Assembly: GCF_010093535.1 (NCBI RefSeq)
Contig: NW_022985191.1
Coordinates: 62,001-126,000 of the forward strand
Direction: 5' to 3'
From: Lindgomyces ingoldianus
Taxonomy: Eukaryota > Ascomycota > Dothideomycetes > Pleosporales > Lindgomycetaceae
Length of the DNA stretch: 64,000 nucleotides
Made by a program: the position numbers and the translations under genes. A model generated the notes under the pieces. It searched no databases. It saw only the letters and a list, made by a program, of their open reading frames with translations, and was not told where the DNA came from. Below, piece after piece: positions 1 to 11,008 of this stretch (the stretch's first letter is position 1; each line of letters opens with the position of its first letter).

Positions 1-300
1 AGAGAATTCTAACGGCCCGAATGATTAATGTCGCGCGACCTGAACCCTTTCTCGGCGACTCTAGTTCTCGCAGCGCCCCTCGGCGTCCACAATGCTCTCA
101 GTAGGGCAGGAGCATCAAGAGCTTGGAGCGAACCATGCGGTACTGGACTGTCACTTTTCCAGCCTTCTTCTTGCTTTCTTCTGAGCTTCTTCTTGGCTTC
201 TTCTCGGCTTCTTCTTCGCCTCCTCTTGAATTTGCTTCAATTTGCCTCAAGGCTGGGCGAGAGATGGTACGTGGCGGTCCATATGGACGATGTTGCGTAC

Positions 301-309
301 GCACGTGGG
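301..309. promoter_or_regulatory. PHO4/NUC-1-type site GCACGTGGG
   Basis: The nonamer GCACGTGGG is an exact match to the high-affinity form of the site bound by yeast Pho4; Neurospora NUC-1 binds the same CACGTG core. It lies about 380 bp upstream of the phosphate symporter start at 691. The motif is seen directly; that it responds to phosphate starvation is inferred from the adjacent gene. Confidence 0.5.
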
Positions 310-670
310 TCGTCAAAGAACTCCCATAGGGACACAGCTTACCGAGAGCCAAGGACGGCCAGAGCCTCATGCGCGAACGACATTCCAATCTTCAACTCCA
401 GATCTCAGAATTCACGCATTTTCATGGACTGACGATCTTCTTTCAGTCCGGCCGCCAATTTTGGGTGTCATTCCCCAAGACCGACTGGCAAACGCCAAGG
501 TATTTTGCGAAAATGGCGGTCGTGTGGCTACGGGCGTTCTTGCGAATGGGACTCTGGAATAGTGACCAAATGGTACATAAAAGCTGTCCAGCTCTTCCTT
601 CTTCTCTTGAACCCAGGCTCCAGCATATACCCAGTCACTCTCTTTCCTCCACAGTGCTATCACTAGTCGA

Positions 671-676
671 CACGTG
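671..676. promoter_or_regulatory. CACGTG E-box next to the PHO89 start
   Basis: A palindromic CACGTG ends 14 bp before the ATG of the phosphate symporter. It is a second possible NUC-1/PHO4 site, though its position suggests it may lie within the transcribed leader. Confidence 0.3.
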
Positions 677-690
677 CGCCATCAATCAAG

Positions 691-3031
691 ATGGTGCTCA
701 CCAAATACACCCATGTCTTCGTCATCGGCACTTTCTTTGCCATGCTCGATGCTTTCAACAACGGCGCAAGTGAGTAGCGAAGCTCGCTATACGGTCATGA
801 TGCTGATAAATCCGATAGACGATGTAGCAAACGCCTGGGCAACCAGTGTCTCTTCGAGATCCATCTCGTACCGACAGGCCATGATATTCGGCACCATATT
901 TGAGATGCTTGGAGCCATCACCGTTGGTGCAAGAACGGCTGACACCATCAAGAACGGCATCATTCCTGTCTCCGCCTTCAAGGGCAATGCGAGCGTCCAG
1001 ATGCTTGCGTTCACGTGTGCGCTCGCAGCTGCGTCTTCTTGGGTCATGTGGTGCACACGACACTCTGCTCACGTCTCTTCCACCTACTCGCTTATTTCGG
1101 CCGTCGCAGGTGTCGGTGTTGCGACTGTGGGCGTCCGTAAGGTCCAATGGGGCTGGAACAAGGTGAGTTCTTTTAATTCCTTTATGTAGACCTTAGCTAA
1201 CTCTTTCAAAGGGTAAGGGACTTGGTGCTATCTTCGCGGGCCTAGGCATGGTATGTAAAACTCTCAAAAGTACAGCATATTAAAACATAACCTGGATCAT
1301 GCCCAGAACGGAGTCCATCTGCCTATTCTCTTGCTAGAATAAGGGGAAACGTCAAAAGAACGCAATTGTGTGTCCTATAGTACCCTGTCAGGTCCTCGAC
1401 CAGGTGGCATGTGCATCACAACATGTGGGCACCTAAGACAGGACATGATGAGGGTCTGCTTTAGGGCATACTTTGGTATCTCCTGATGAACTCTTCAATT
1501 CCAGCAGGAGGCTTAACAGATCAACCCTATTCTAATTCTGCTCTATGCTCTTCCATAATATGCTGCTCTTATTAAAAACCTTTCGACATTACTAACCATC
1601 ATCGCAGGCTCCCACCATTTCCGCCGGCTTTGCTGCAATTATCTTCATGCTTATTAAGCTTGTCGTGCACATGCGCAAGAAGCCTACAAAATGGGCCGTC
1701 TACACCTCGCCCTTCTTTTTCCTCATTGCGGGTACGATTTGCACACTATCCATTGTCTACAAGGGATCTCCTAAGCTTGGCCTAAACAAGAAGCCCATCT
1801 GGTATATTGTCTCGGTTACCATGGGGACAGGAGCTGGTCTCGCCCTCCTTTCGGCACTCTTCTTCGTTCCCTACGTCCACGCAAAGGTTCTCAAGAAAGA
1901 CCACTCCGTTAAGTGGTGGATGTTTATTCAGGGCCCTCTGCTCTTCAGGCGCCCAGCGCCTGCCGAAGCTGACGTAGCAGATGTTCCCAACTATGCCGTC
2001 GTCCAGGAGGATGAGGTCGATAGTGAATCTGATCTCGGCAAGGCCGAGTCGGGCACAGACAGCCCTGCCGAGCTCAACGAGAAGAGCCTTGTTGCGGTTG
2101 AGGCAAAAGGGCTCACGTATAAAGAGCGCTTGGCTCATGGTCAAAGGAAGCTTCATGAAAAACTCGAGAAGAAACGCGGTCCACTCGGCTGGGTACGTTT
2201 ATTGAGCGGACTACCAAAACAATCATCGATACTGACTTAAATTAGGCAATGCGTACCCTTCGCGACAACCCAATGGGCGCTGGCCAGATCTACGAGCTTC
2301 ACAACATGAAGATCCTCGCAAAGCGCATTCCCGCCATGATCGTCTGCGGTGCTCTCTATGGTCTCCACTATGACATCCACGCCGCACAGACAGGTATCGC
2401 TGGCACCCCAGAGGGCGAACGCATGGCGCGCGTGTACGCACACGCAGAGAAATACCCCAACGAGGTTGAGCACACATACTCGTTCGTCCAGATTCTCACC
2501 GCCTGTACTGCTTCCTTTGCGCATGGTGCCAATGATATTGGAAACTCCGTCGGACCCTGGGCAGTCATCTACTCCGCATGGCACACGGGTAACGCCGCTG
2601 CTTCCAAGGCTCCTGTTCCCCTGTGGCAGCTCGCTGTCCTCTCTTTGATGATCTCTCTAGGTCTTATTACCTATGGGTACAATATTATGAAGGGTAAGCG
2701 GAGCCCGATCGTTTATCTTGCAGATTTATGCTAACTTAGTTGAATAGTTATGGGCAACAAGATCACGTACCACTCGCCAAGCAGAGGTTGCTCCATGGAG
2801 ATGGGCGCCGCCGTCACGGTCCTCGTCTTCTCGCAATACTCCCTTCCCGTATCTACCTCCATGTGCATCACTGGCGCTACTGTCGGTGTTGGCCTCTGCA
2901 ACGGTACATTGAAGGCCGTCAACTTCCAGCGAGTCGGCCTCCTCCTCCTTTCGTGGATCGCCACCATCCCTATCGCTGGCACTCTTGGAGGTGTACTCAT
3001 GGCTCTATTCCTGCGATCCCCTCACTTTTGA
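691..3031 (+). CDS. PHO89: Na+/phosphate symporter, PHO4/PiT family (Pho89-like)
   Basis: High-affinity inorganic phosphate transporter of the plasma membrane. Model: exons 691-769, 819-1162, 1212-1250, 1608-2192, 2246-2693, 2748-3031, giving 592 aa, the usual Pho89 size. The PiT signature GANDVANAW is rebuilt across the first splice junction, and the second copy, GANDIGNS, lies in exon 5, so both inverted halves are present. A charged, poorly conserved cytoplasmic loop (KAESGTDSP region, exon 4) sits between the two membrane halves. The start at 691 was chosen because it opens directly into the first membrane helix (VFVIGTFFAMLDAFNNGAND). The third intron (1251-1607, 357 nt) is several times longer than the others. 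The gene converges on ATG15. CACGTG elements upstream fit phosphate-starvation control. Family assignment is secure; sodium coupling is inferred from homology. Confidence 0.95.
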
Positions 3032-3219
3032 TGAGATACGTCGATCATATCCTGACGTGTGAACGTAGACTTAGCTTTAGTGCTATGCTTGAATGTAGGC
3101 CAGTAGATTGTAGTCAGTTAAGCAATGCTTAAGGAAACTTAACTACCGGTATATTACTTAGTTTGTATAATTGTATTTTAATAGTTGAAGAAGAAACGTT
3201 CGCTAGTATATACTTTATT

Positions 3220-5053
3220 TCATGCGTAAACAAAATGCTGCGAAGGGGCCAGAGTGGGTGTAGGAGACATCCTCCAGTACGCCGCCTCGGTTGCTAGTGT
3301 AGTTGTAATTGTGGTGGTAGGGTCGAGACAACGGCCAAACCAACCTGTAAGCATACGTAAGCACATTTCAAAACGAGTCTAGAAGTTTCTTACCAAGGCT
3401 CGTGCATGTTGCCGTTGTCGAGATAGATGATGAACTTGAGGTAATAGAGGTGGTCTTATCTTTGCATCCGAACCAACCAGGCTAGCTAAGTCAGCCCGTG
3501 GCACGGAAATGTCTACCGAGAGAGCCTACCGTTTTGCAAGTATTCGTTGAAGTCGTTGATACCGAGGCGCTTGTAGTTGTTTCAACCGTTGTGGTTGGAG
3601 TTGGCTTGTCATTACATCCCCACCATCCTGGAGTTTTGCAAGTCTCAGTTCGCGTCCTGGTAGTCGTTGTGCTGGTCCCTAAGATTGTCGTAGTTGGCTT
3701 TGTGTGTGTTCCATTCTCGAACTTCCACAAGTAGCAATCGACGCAATCTACATCTTCATCTTGACACAGTGGCGTCTCGTTATACTTTGAGTAGACATTC
3801 TCAATAGCATACCGCAATCTGTGCGTACTAGTGCTCTGCCTCCACCCCCAGTCCTTCACCACATCGTACACACACTTTTGGCCTGTATGGCACAGCGTTT
3901 CAAATGCATAACCACCTATGGAGCAAAAGCTTGATGCACTGTTGCAGGTACCCATGTAAACTGGATCAGCGGTGTGTCCGAAATGGAACCCGCCAGTGTT
4001 CTTCCGGAGCGGTGAGATATCGCCAGATACTGGAAGTCCAAGACGAGTAGCTGCCAAAGCCTGAGGATATGCTTCGAAGGTCACGCTTGGGACGCTGTGC
4101 TGCAGGCCAATTAGGGAAGCCAAAACGCCTCCCAAACTATGGCCAGTTGTGATGATGTTCGCTTTCGGATAGAGTTGAATGACCTCATCATACAGCTCCA
4201 ATGTTGCTGCGTAGTATCGATTGGGCTCCCTCAGTTCTCCTCTAACACACTTATCGTTGCACGTGTAGGTGCCGGTTTGGCAATCACACACTTTTCTCCA
4301 AAGATATGACCCGCCTTGGCCACAACAACAGGAACCAAAGAGGTTGTCGTTGTCCTTGTCTTGTAACGAAGTTCCATTGCCTTCGTAGACAGCTACGGAG
4401 GTGCCTTTGAGGGAGAGCACAATGGTCGTATTAGTTTCGTCGCCAAAAACGTGCCCTCGAACACCATGGTCCCACCATCCAAAGGGGATCGATTGGTTGT
4501 ATTTTCCACCGGTGTCTAACCATTGTGAATCTGAGGGATCCGGATGGTATGCGTCCTCAGCCATGGAGGCGAAGCTGATGATAGTCTCTTTGCAGGTAAC
4601 GTCTGGACCAGGAACATCTTGCGAACGCAAGGAAGGGGAAATAAAATGCTGCGATTCGTGAAGGTCTGGTACGGGTCTGTCGATACGGATTGAGGCCATT
4701 TTTATGGGAAAGGCCCCGAAGCTGGGTTCAGCGAGCGCATTTATTTTCGTCTCAGCGGAGACGTCTAGCCTCCTCGCGCGTGGTCCCGGTTGTCCTGCAC
4801 CATGGTGAAGGACGTGTCGGAGCCTTAAACCATGGCGATGTGAAGATGCAGGTGGTGCTTGCTGTTGCCTATAACTCCGGGGGCCAAATCCGAAGAGAAA
4901 ATTCGAGTTCAAGCAGGCAAGAGTGAATATAAATAGTCCTGAAACATATAGAATAAACCTCCAGATTCCAGTCGAAGGCATGGTATGCAGAACATGACAA
5001 GAAGGAAGAAGCCAAAGGGCTGAAGTTGATGAGAAGCTTGGTGGCTGACGCAC
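3220..5053 (-). CDS. ATG15: Autophagy-related phospholipase Atg15 (class 3 lipase)
   Basis: Vacuolar lipase that breaks down autophagic and multivesicular bodies. Model on the minus strand: exons 5053-3530, 3481-3394, 3344-3220, giving 578 aa (554 if the downstream ATG at 4981 is used, which leaves a better signal-anchor: FILYVSGLFIFTLACL). The lipase motif GHSLGG is at residues 304-309 (Ser306), followed by the expected Asp/His-bearing region (HTADPVYMGTC; STSTHRLRYAIENVY). Before it lies the Cys-rich FGSCCCGQGGSYLW stretch typical of Atg15. The C-terminal tail is Thr-rich with three repeats of a Cys-Lys-Thr-Pro-Gly-Trp-type motif; two introns fall inside the last two repeats. AATAAA follows directly after the stop. 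It is convergent with PHO89, with 188 bp between stops. Confidence 0.93.
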
Positions 5054-5630
5054 ACATGATCACTGAAACACGCTAGCTTGATCAAGGAAGCGATTAATCA
5101 GCGCCCATTTCCGCCTCAAACTCGACCAGCCAACTCAAACCATCACTGATCCTCGTTATCTAAGAAATTCTAGATTTTGAGAGACAATTCATTTTCGAGC
5201 TCGACGTATACCCTTGAGATAAGCCCCCAGGGAGGGCATGTGCCGATCTTCTGATGGCCAAATGGCAGAAGAAGAATAGAACCCTCAGGTTGCAGTTGGG
5301 TCCAACACTAGCGCAGTTCTGACCGCGTATCATAGAAATTGTTTCAGCCGTAATGGAATCTTACCTAACTGCTAAGGCCCGGTTTAGTTAATACTAACCT
5401 AAGCGGGTAAAGTACACTCTTTTCGAGACGAAATACTCTGGCAAGACACGGTTTAAACTAGTAGGTTTGATAGACTATTGAGTTGAGTTCGTGAAGGCGA
5501 TCCAATTCATCTCCTACGCAATACAAAACTTCACGATTACCGCGCCGAAGGGTCATCTCGTGACATTCTCTCCTTCGCCCAGGGGTTTGATCATACCCAG
5601 CCAAAGCCGCGAGCAAGATTAGAGGCCTCT
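5054..5630. other. Intergenic, no gene seen
   Basis: About 580 bp between the 5' end of ATG15 and the 3' end of the siderophore transporter. It must hold the ATG15 promoter. No open frame with coding character and no repeat was recognised. Confidence 0.6.
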
Positions 5631-7518
5631 CTAGACCACACGACCCTTGACCTGTTTGAAATCCTTGACCTTGATATCCCTCCAGACAGCCACCGCGCCA
5701 ATGGAAAGAACCAAAATTGAAGTCGCTGCAATGAGCATATTCTTCTGTGCGTCTCCATATGCCCTCTCAATCGCATGCCTCGTCTCCGTGCCCTTTGGAT
5801 ACGACAGCTGCGTAACTATGCTTCCGTAGATCATAGTCAGATTTCCCTGCGACTCCTGTGGTAGGTACTCCGCTAACCTAGCGGGGAAGACATCTGCCCA
5901 TATTGCAGAGGCAATAGTGAGTCCAATAGCACCGCCAATGCTAGAGAACATCCCTTCGAGCGCCAGAACGACGGCAATATGTTGGTGGTCCGTAGCTGCC
6001 ATGACGGCAATTTGTTCGGTTATGACTAAGGTCCCTCCAGCAAAGGCGATAAAGATTTGACACATAACTATATAGCCTATATTGACATCTGGCTGTCGGA
6101 ATGCGATCATCAATCCGACACCTAAAATGGTGACCGGTACTCCGAAGTAGAGCGCAAGCCATTTGAAACGACCAGACCAGCGGATGGCGATGCCAACGAG
6201 GAGAGACCAGAAGCAAGAACCAATACTGTAGATGTTGGCCACGTAGTTAGACTGGGTGATGGTCAGGCCATTGACGACTTGTAGAAAGGAGAGGAAGAAG
6301 CTGTCCCAGATGTAGAAGCTGACAAAGAGTGTCGCGGATAGAACGCAGGCACCAATAACGGTTCGGTCGGTAAGTAATTCGTAGGGAATAAACGTCTTCG
6401 GCGCAATATACTTTTCAAAGAATGGGAAGACAAGGAGGAGTATTCCGCCAATGATAATCATGGCTATTATCTTTGGTGCTCTCCAACCCTCAGACTCGTG
6501 AGCGTAGAGACTGAATGGAAGGAGGAAAAGAGTAAGGCCAGCACAAATGACCAACACGCCACCAATGTCGAACTCGATGGCATAGTGTTTAAGAGATTCC
6601 ACAAAGGTTCGATTGCTCTGCCGTTTGACAATCAAGCCCGCTTGCTTCGCTTTCCGATAGTTCCACATGAAAAGAGCCAAAAGAGGGAGCGTAACAGCAA
6701 GCGTAATAAGCGTGAAGGCTCCAAAGCTCCAGCGCCAACCTGGTCCATTGAGAAACGCAGTGGCCAAAGGTCCAGTGATCCACACCGTGGCAATATATGG
6801 GGAGCTGACATAGGCGAACATGAACCCTCGATTCTTAAGCGATGAAGTATCGGCGACGAAGATCCCCAAGGTGTAACTGGTACCATTAAATCTTTATACC
6901 TGATTAGCATTCTCCTTGGAATTGACTTGAAGCACTATACATACCCGACCCAGTAGAATACCTGCGCAGCTGCATATGTTTGCACATTGTTACAGCCAGC
7001 CATCATGATCAAGCCAAGGATCATACATCCGACCATGAGCGCATAACCCTGGGGTCGTCCCCATATGTCGAGAATCTTAGCAAGAGGAAGTTTCCAGATG
7101 CCACCAATTATACTTGACATGATAGACGTATATGCCGTTAAGGAATGCTGTTGGAAGGAGCTAGTAACGTATGGGGTCATGTTACCTGTTGTGCCTTGTT
7201 GCATGGCATCAATAAAGGTGATGATGAACATGCTAAAGCGCTTTGAGTTAGATGCTTCTCGGAACAGGGCTAACACATCGCTTACAGTATATACGCAGTA
7301 ATCAAGTGTGACTTGGTCCAAACTGTAGTAGCAGCCTCAATCTGTTTAACACCTTCTTGAGCATCGGAAGATATTGTTTCGCTATCACTGTCGACCGACT
7401 GTTGCTGGACTGGAGACGCGCCAGCCTCCAGGTTCTTGTCGTTGTTGGAAGTGTTGTCATCAGGATTCTCGACAACAATAGGCACCTCGGTCGTGCCTGT
7501 CTTCATAAAGAACCGCAT
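5631..7518 (-). CDS. Siderophore-iron:H+ symporter (MFS, Sit1/MirB family)
   Basis: Imports ferric-siderophore chelates across the plasma membrane. Model: exons 7518-7286, 7232-6945, 6891-5631, giving 593 aa with about 14 membrane helices; an alternative ATG at 7506 removes four residues. Family marks: DAMQQGTTGNMTPYVTS in the first helix region, GRPQGYALMVG after helix 2, the rebuilt GFNGTSYTLGIFVADTSSLKNRG segment, and a C-terminal loop between the last helices with conserved Tyr and a basic tail. Both introns are 53 nt. The second uses the AG 13 nt after the branch site rather than the nearer CAG. The substrate siderophore cannot be read from sequence. Three ATCWGATAA boxes lie 436-547 bp upstream, suggesting iron repression. 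Confidence 0.9.
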
Positions 7519-7953
7519 GACCAAGGACAGGAGATTGCGCAATATAGAGGTGTGGGAATGATGAGTATGGAAGGAATGATAAGCTCTGGAGAGCTGAAGC
7601 AAAAACCAGGGACCGCGGAAGATACTATATATGCTAGTTGTGACAAGGTAGTAGCGTGGCTTATCCTGCAGTGATTGAGGTTCCACCGTCATGGACCAAC
7701 TGCTAGACTGCAGTCGGGTTCACTCTGAAGGAAACACGACCGGCCAAAACAACAGGCAACACGGAAGCGATGTAGGGGTACCCGGCAGGTGACTAAAAAA
7801 ATAAGGGTCTAACATGCCATGATTGAGCAACAGAAACTGGTCAACGAGACCAACAACCCACAGTGGCTGGCCCTGGCCATGTGCGATGCGACTGCCCATG
7901 AAAGGATAGTCGGTGTACCTTCCATAATAGGTGTAGCGGGTAAAATTTTATCA

Positions 7954-7978
7954 ATCTGATAATCAGTCCATCTGATAA
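7954..7978. promoter_or_regulatory. Two SreA/Fep1-type GATA sites (ATCTGATAA x2)
   Basis: ATCTGATAA occurs at 7954-7962 and again at 7970-7978, in the same orientation with a 7-bp spacer. Both match the ATCWGATAA consensus of the fungal iron-repressor GATA factors (SreA, Fep1, SRE). They lie upstream of the siderophore transporter, the expected target class. Confidence 0.65.
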
Positions 7979-8056
7979 AACTCGGCTGGGCTCGGAGCAG
8001 CGCCGACATCGCTCTCAATTTGCTCGGTTCTCTCTTCTCAGGAGGATCGACAAGAG

Positions 8057-8065
8057 TTATCTGAT
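8057..8065. promoter_or_regulatory. Third SreA/Fep1-type site (ATCAGATAA on minus strand)
   Basis: TTATCTGAT on the plus strand reads ATCAGATAA on the minus strand, again a full match to ATCWGATAA. It lies about 80 bp beyond the paired sites, so three full-length sites occur within 112 bp. Confidence 0.6.
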
Positions 8066-8067
8066 CC

Positions 8068-8103
8068 GCTAAAAGTGGGGCTAAAAGTGGGGCTAAAAGT
8101 GGT
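8068..8103. repeat. 12-bp tandem repeat, three copies
   Basis: The unit GCTAAAAGTGGG is present three times head to tail (the last copy differs at its final base), starting three bases after the third GATA site. No function is evident. Confidence 0.8.
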
Positions 8104-11008
8104 CTGGACAGGGAACGGACGCAAAGCGGGAAACGCGCATCGTATTCGAATTTCTTCTCTCCAACCCTCCATTCTCCAACTTGCATCACTCTCATGAAAA
8201 AGCGAAAGCAAGCCTCATCAAGCAGAGCATTGCCTTCAGGTTAGTCCTAGACTTTGTTGTAGGTAGAGACTTAAAAAGCTGCTGTCAATCAGACAATAAT
8301 CAAGAACTAGGGGAAAGAGCGACTCACGCGCAATACTACGGTAGCAAATCCTTCAAAAAAGCCCAACAGCTTAGCGGTGTTTCCCTTAGTAGCTAGTCCC
8401 TAATGCACTGTGGCCTGGAACATCGCCCCCACCCGTTCTCAGGTAAGGTGACTGGCTTGCATTTACCTAAATGCCCGGCGTGAGTGTACCTGGCAAGGAC
8501 ACATGGGGGCGGGGGTCGTATATCTGATCTTTCTCGTGCAAAAATCAGTGGAATTCCTTAGCAACACAACAATTTTCCCTGCACGCGTACAAACTCACAC
8601 ACAAACTGTAAATTTACTTATTTTATACAAGAATTATGTAATAACTAACTATCTAATAATTATTAGTAAAACTTAAGGCTATATAAATATATGTAAAGAG
8701 GTATACCAATGCGTTTTTTAAAGTTGTAGTTTTATATTTTAAGCCTATAGCGTCTTTATAAGGCCTCTTACGCCCGCGTAGGCGCGTTGCTGTAACGGCG
8801 CAGGCAAGACAATGGGTCCGAATGCGGTAGGAATCCACTCAGAGGCATATGGGAGTGCGTGGGGACTCAATGACCTGGGAATTCCATTGACACCTATAGG
8901 CCTCGTACGAAAGGATATCAGAAAACTACCGAGCTAGCTAAGGGGAGAGGTGCGACTAAATACTTGGGGGAATAGGGGTAAACGCGGGGGACAAGGTCGA
9001 GTCAGGGTCGGGGCCGATACGGGGACCCTTCGGATAGGTTCCGAGCGGCTCGAGATGGAACGATTCATGAGAATCGTTACAGTTGCGCTCCTAAGATCCC
9101 TGGAGAGCTTATAACTAAAGGCTGCAGCCTTAATCTACGCTAGAGAATTAAAATATATCGCTTTTTGCTGCTAGGCTAGCGTCACAACTCTATTGCTAGT
9201 CATGTAGGTGTGTGTTACAATATCTTACCTCGACTTTCCTATTGCTAGGTGCCTTCTGCTAGTAACTGGTCTTGGTGGAGTGGATGAGGGAGGAGAGGTG
9301 AGAGGGGGTGAGCCTTTACTGCTTAGACTTACGACAGCGCTTAGAGGGTGTACAGTCCTCCTTGCTATCCCTGCTTATTAGAGAGAGGCGTAGACAATGT
9401 CTAAAAGAGAATAAAGAAAGGGGAAGAGTAGGAAGGAGTAAAGAGTAGAGAGTAAGATAACTAATATGTTTGTACTATTGTAAATAGAATAATAGTCTTC
9501 ACACGCTTCTAATTAGAAAGGATATTAAGTATATTGCTATACCCAGGACAGTGTCCTAAAGTGAAGAATAACCACAACCTTCTACAGGAAGTGGGAGATC
9601 AAGACTATATAGTTAAGGGTGGTCGCAGTGGTGGCAACATTTCAGGTGTGGTTGCAGGGCCAAGCCTGCAACCACTACGACCACTTGCTAAGTCTTGCGA
9701 CTACTCTCTTAATGCCTAGTGTACGCTATCCTTGAAATAGTTTATTTCTATCTAGCACAGAGGTTAACTTAGAGCAAGTTTACAGCATTGTTTAAATTAG
9801 GGCAGAAATGGAATTTTACAAGGCAAAGGCCGGCGAGCTTACAAGGATTAGTAATTGTCTACACTTTGTGCGTTAGGTTGAAGAGGTCATGAACATGTGC
9901 AGATACTTAGGGACAAAATCATTACTATTGTTTAAATCCTAGGTTTAAAGCGTTATTTCTACATAGAATGAAGGCAATTAAAGCTTAGTTCACATTAATT
10001 ATAGAACTTCTGATTCAGAATGGCGTCTAGCTCCTCCCTCTGTACACTAAACCAATATTACTCTCTGAAAACCAGAGTTGAGACTCGACAGGGTCCCAAG
10101 GGGTGCGATTCTTCCACCTTTCCTCCAACGAAATATTCAAGATACCATCTTTCCACTGAAATACAGACCCTAAGCCAAGCAAACACCTGATTTTTGCAGC
10201 ACCTACTGACCCTAGATCGTTTAATCGGCGTACGTCTTCTATTCCGTCGGCTTGGACTTCAGTGTTCTGCTATAGGCGCTTTCGTTTGGTGCGGACGGGC
10301 TGAGGGGTAGGTACGGAAGTGATGGGTGATGGTTGTGTCGCAGTCGCGGGCTACTCCGAGTGCTAGCGTGCGGCATGGAGTTGACGAGAGCTTTCATTCG
10401 ACGACCAGTGGAACTATTCTTCTTGGCGGGGGCAGAATTGGGCCGCGGAGCTATAGGGGATAGAAAAAGCCCACAACGCGCGAAGGGCTGATATATGATA
10501 GCGGGATGGATGAAGAAGTGTTGGTGGATGAAGGAAGTGGTTGGCGTCGGCGAAAAGCTTGGCGCTGGCGAGGGGCCCCACCTCGTCCTAGGAAATTGCT
10601 TTTGGTTGATTGGGCATGGCGGAGGCGCCGAACCACGAATCAGGCCTCAAACGGCTGCAAAACAGGAAAGCGACAGGACGAGTCACCTTGCGTGCGTTCG
10701 TTCATGAGGCCGATGGCGGAGATGAAGGGTGAAGGACTGGGGAGTAGACCTTGGCACTTGGCCCTGTTAGGTAAGCGTGGGGTCTTTCACGTGGACGGCA
10801 GAATATGGATTCAACCTTGAAAATCCAATCGTCTTACGATCCGGTACTGCTCACGTCTGCAGACTGCATCTATTGTTCATCATAGTTTAAGCCTTCTCAC
10901 CATCACTCGTAAATTAGCCGAACCTCGGAGTCCTTCATTCATTCTTGGGAACCACCAGACTCTCCTAGTTTGTTCCCCTTAGCTCCCCCTGTGCGTCCAG
11001 CATCTCCT
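8104..11008. other. Gene-poor, AT-rich and probably degenerate DNA
   Basis: About 2.9 kb without a convincing gene. The part around 8580-8760 is very AT-rich and rich in TA steps; 9120-9500 has many CTA triplets and purine runs. This is the texture expected of old, mutated repeats, but no element could be named. Short open frames at 10495-10820 overlap on both strands, have low-complexity content and no family features, so they are not called as genes. Confidence 0.5.
9648..9675. repeat. Short perfect inverted repeat (11-bp arms)
   Basis: GTGGTTGCAGG at 9648-9658 pairs with CCTGCAACCAC at 9665-9675 around a 6-base loop. A weaker outer copy of the arm (GGTGGTCGCAGTGG near 9618-9634, against CCACTACGACCACT to about 9685) extends the symmetry. 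It may be the end of a small non-autonomous element, or a chance hairpin. Confidence 0.5.

Noticed and set aside
7809..8195. 128-codon minus-strand frame upstream of the siderophore transporter
   Set aside because: Overlaps the GATA sites and 12-bp repeats of the presumed promoter; repeated LLAPLLAPLLA comes from the tandem repeat, with no domain.
10495..10820. Overlapping open frames on the plus strand
   Set aside because: Trp/Arg/Gly-rich low-complexity content in two frames at once; no splice model or family feature.
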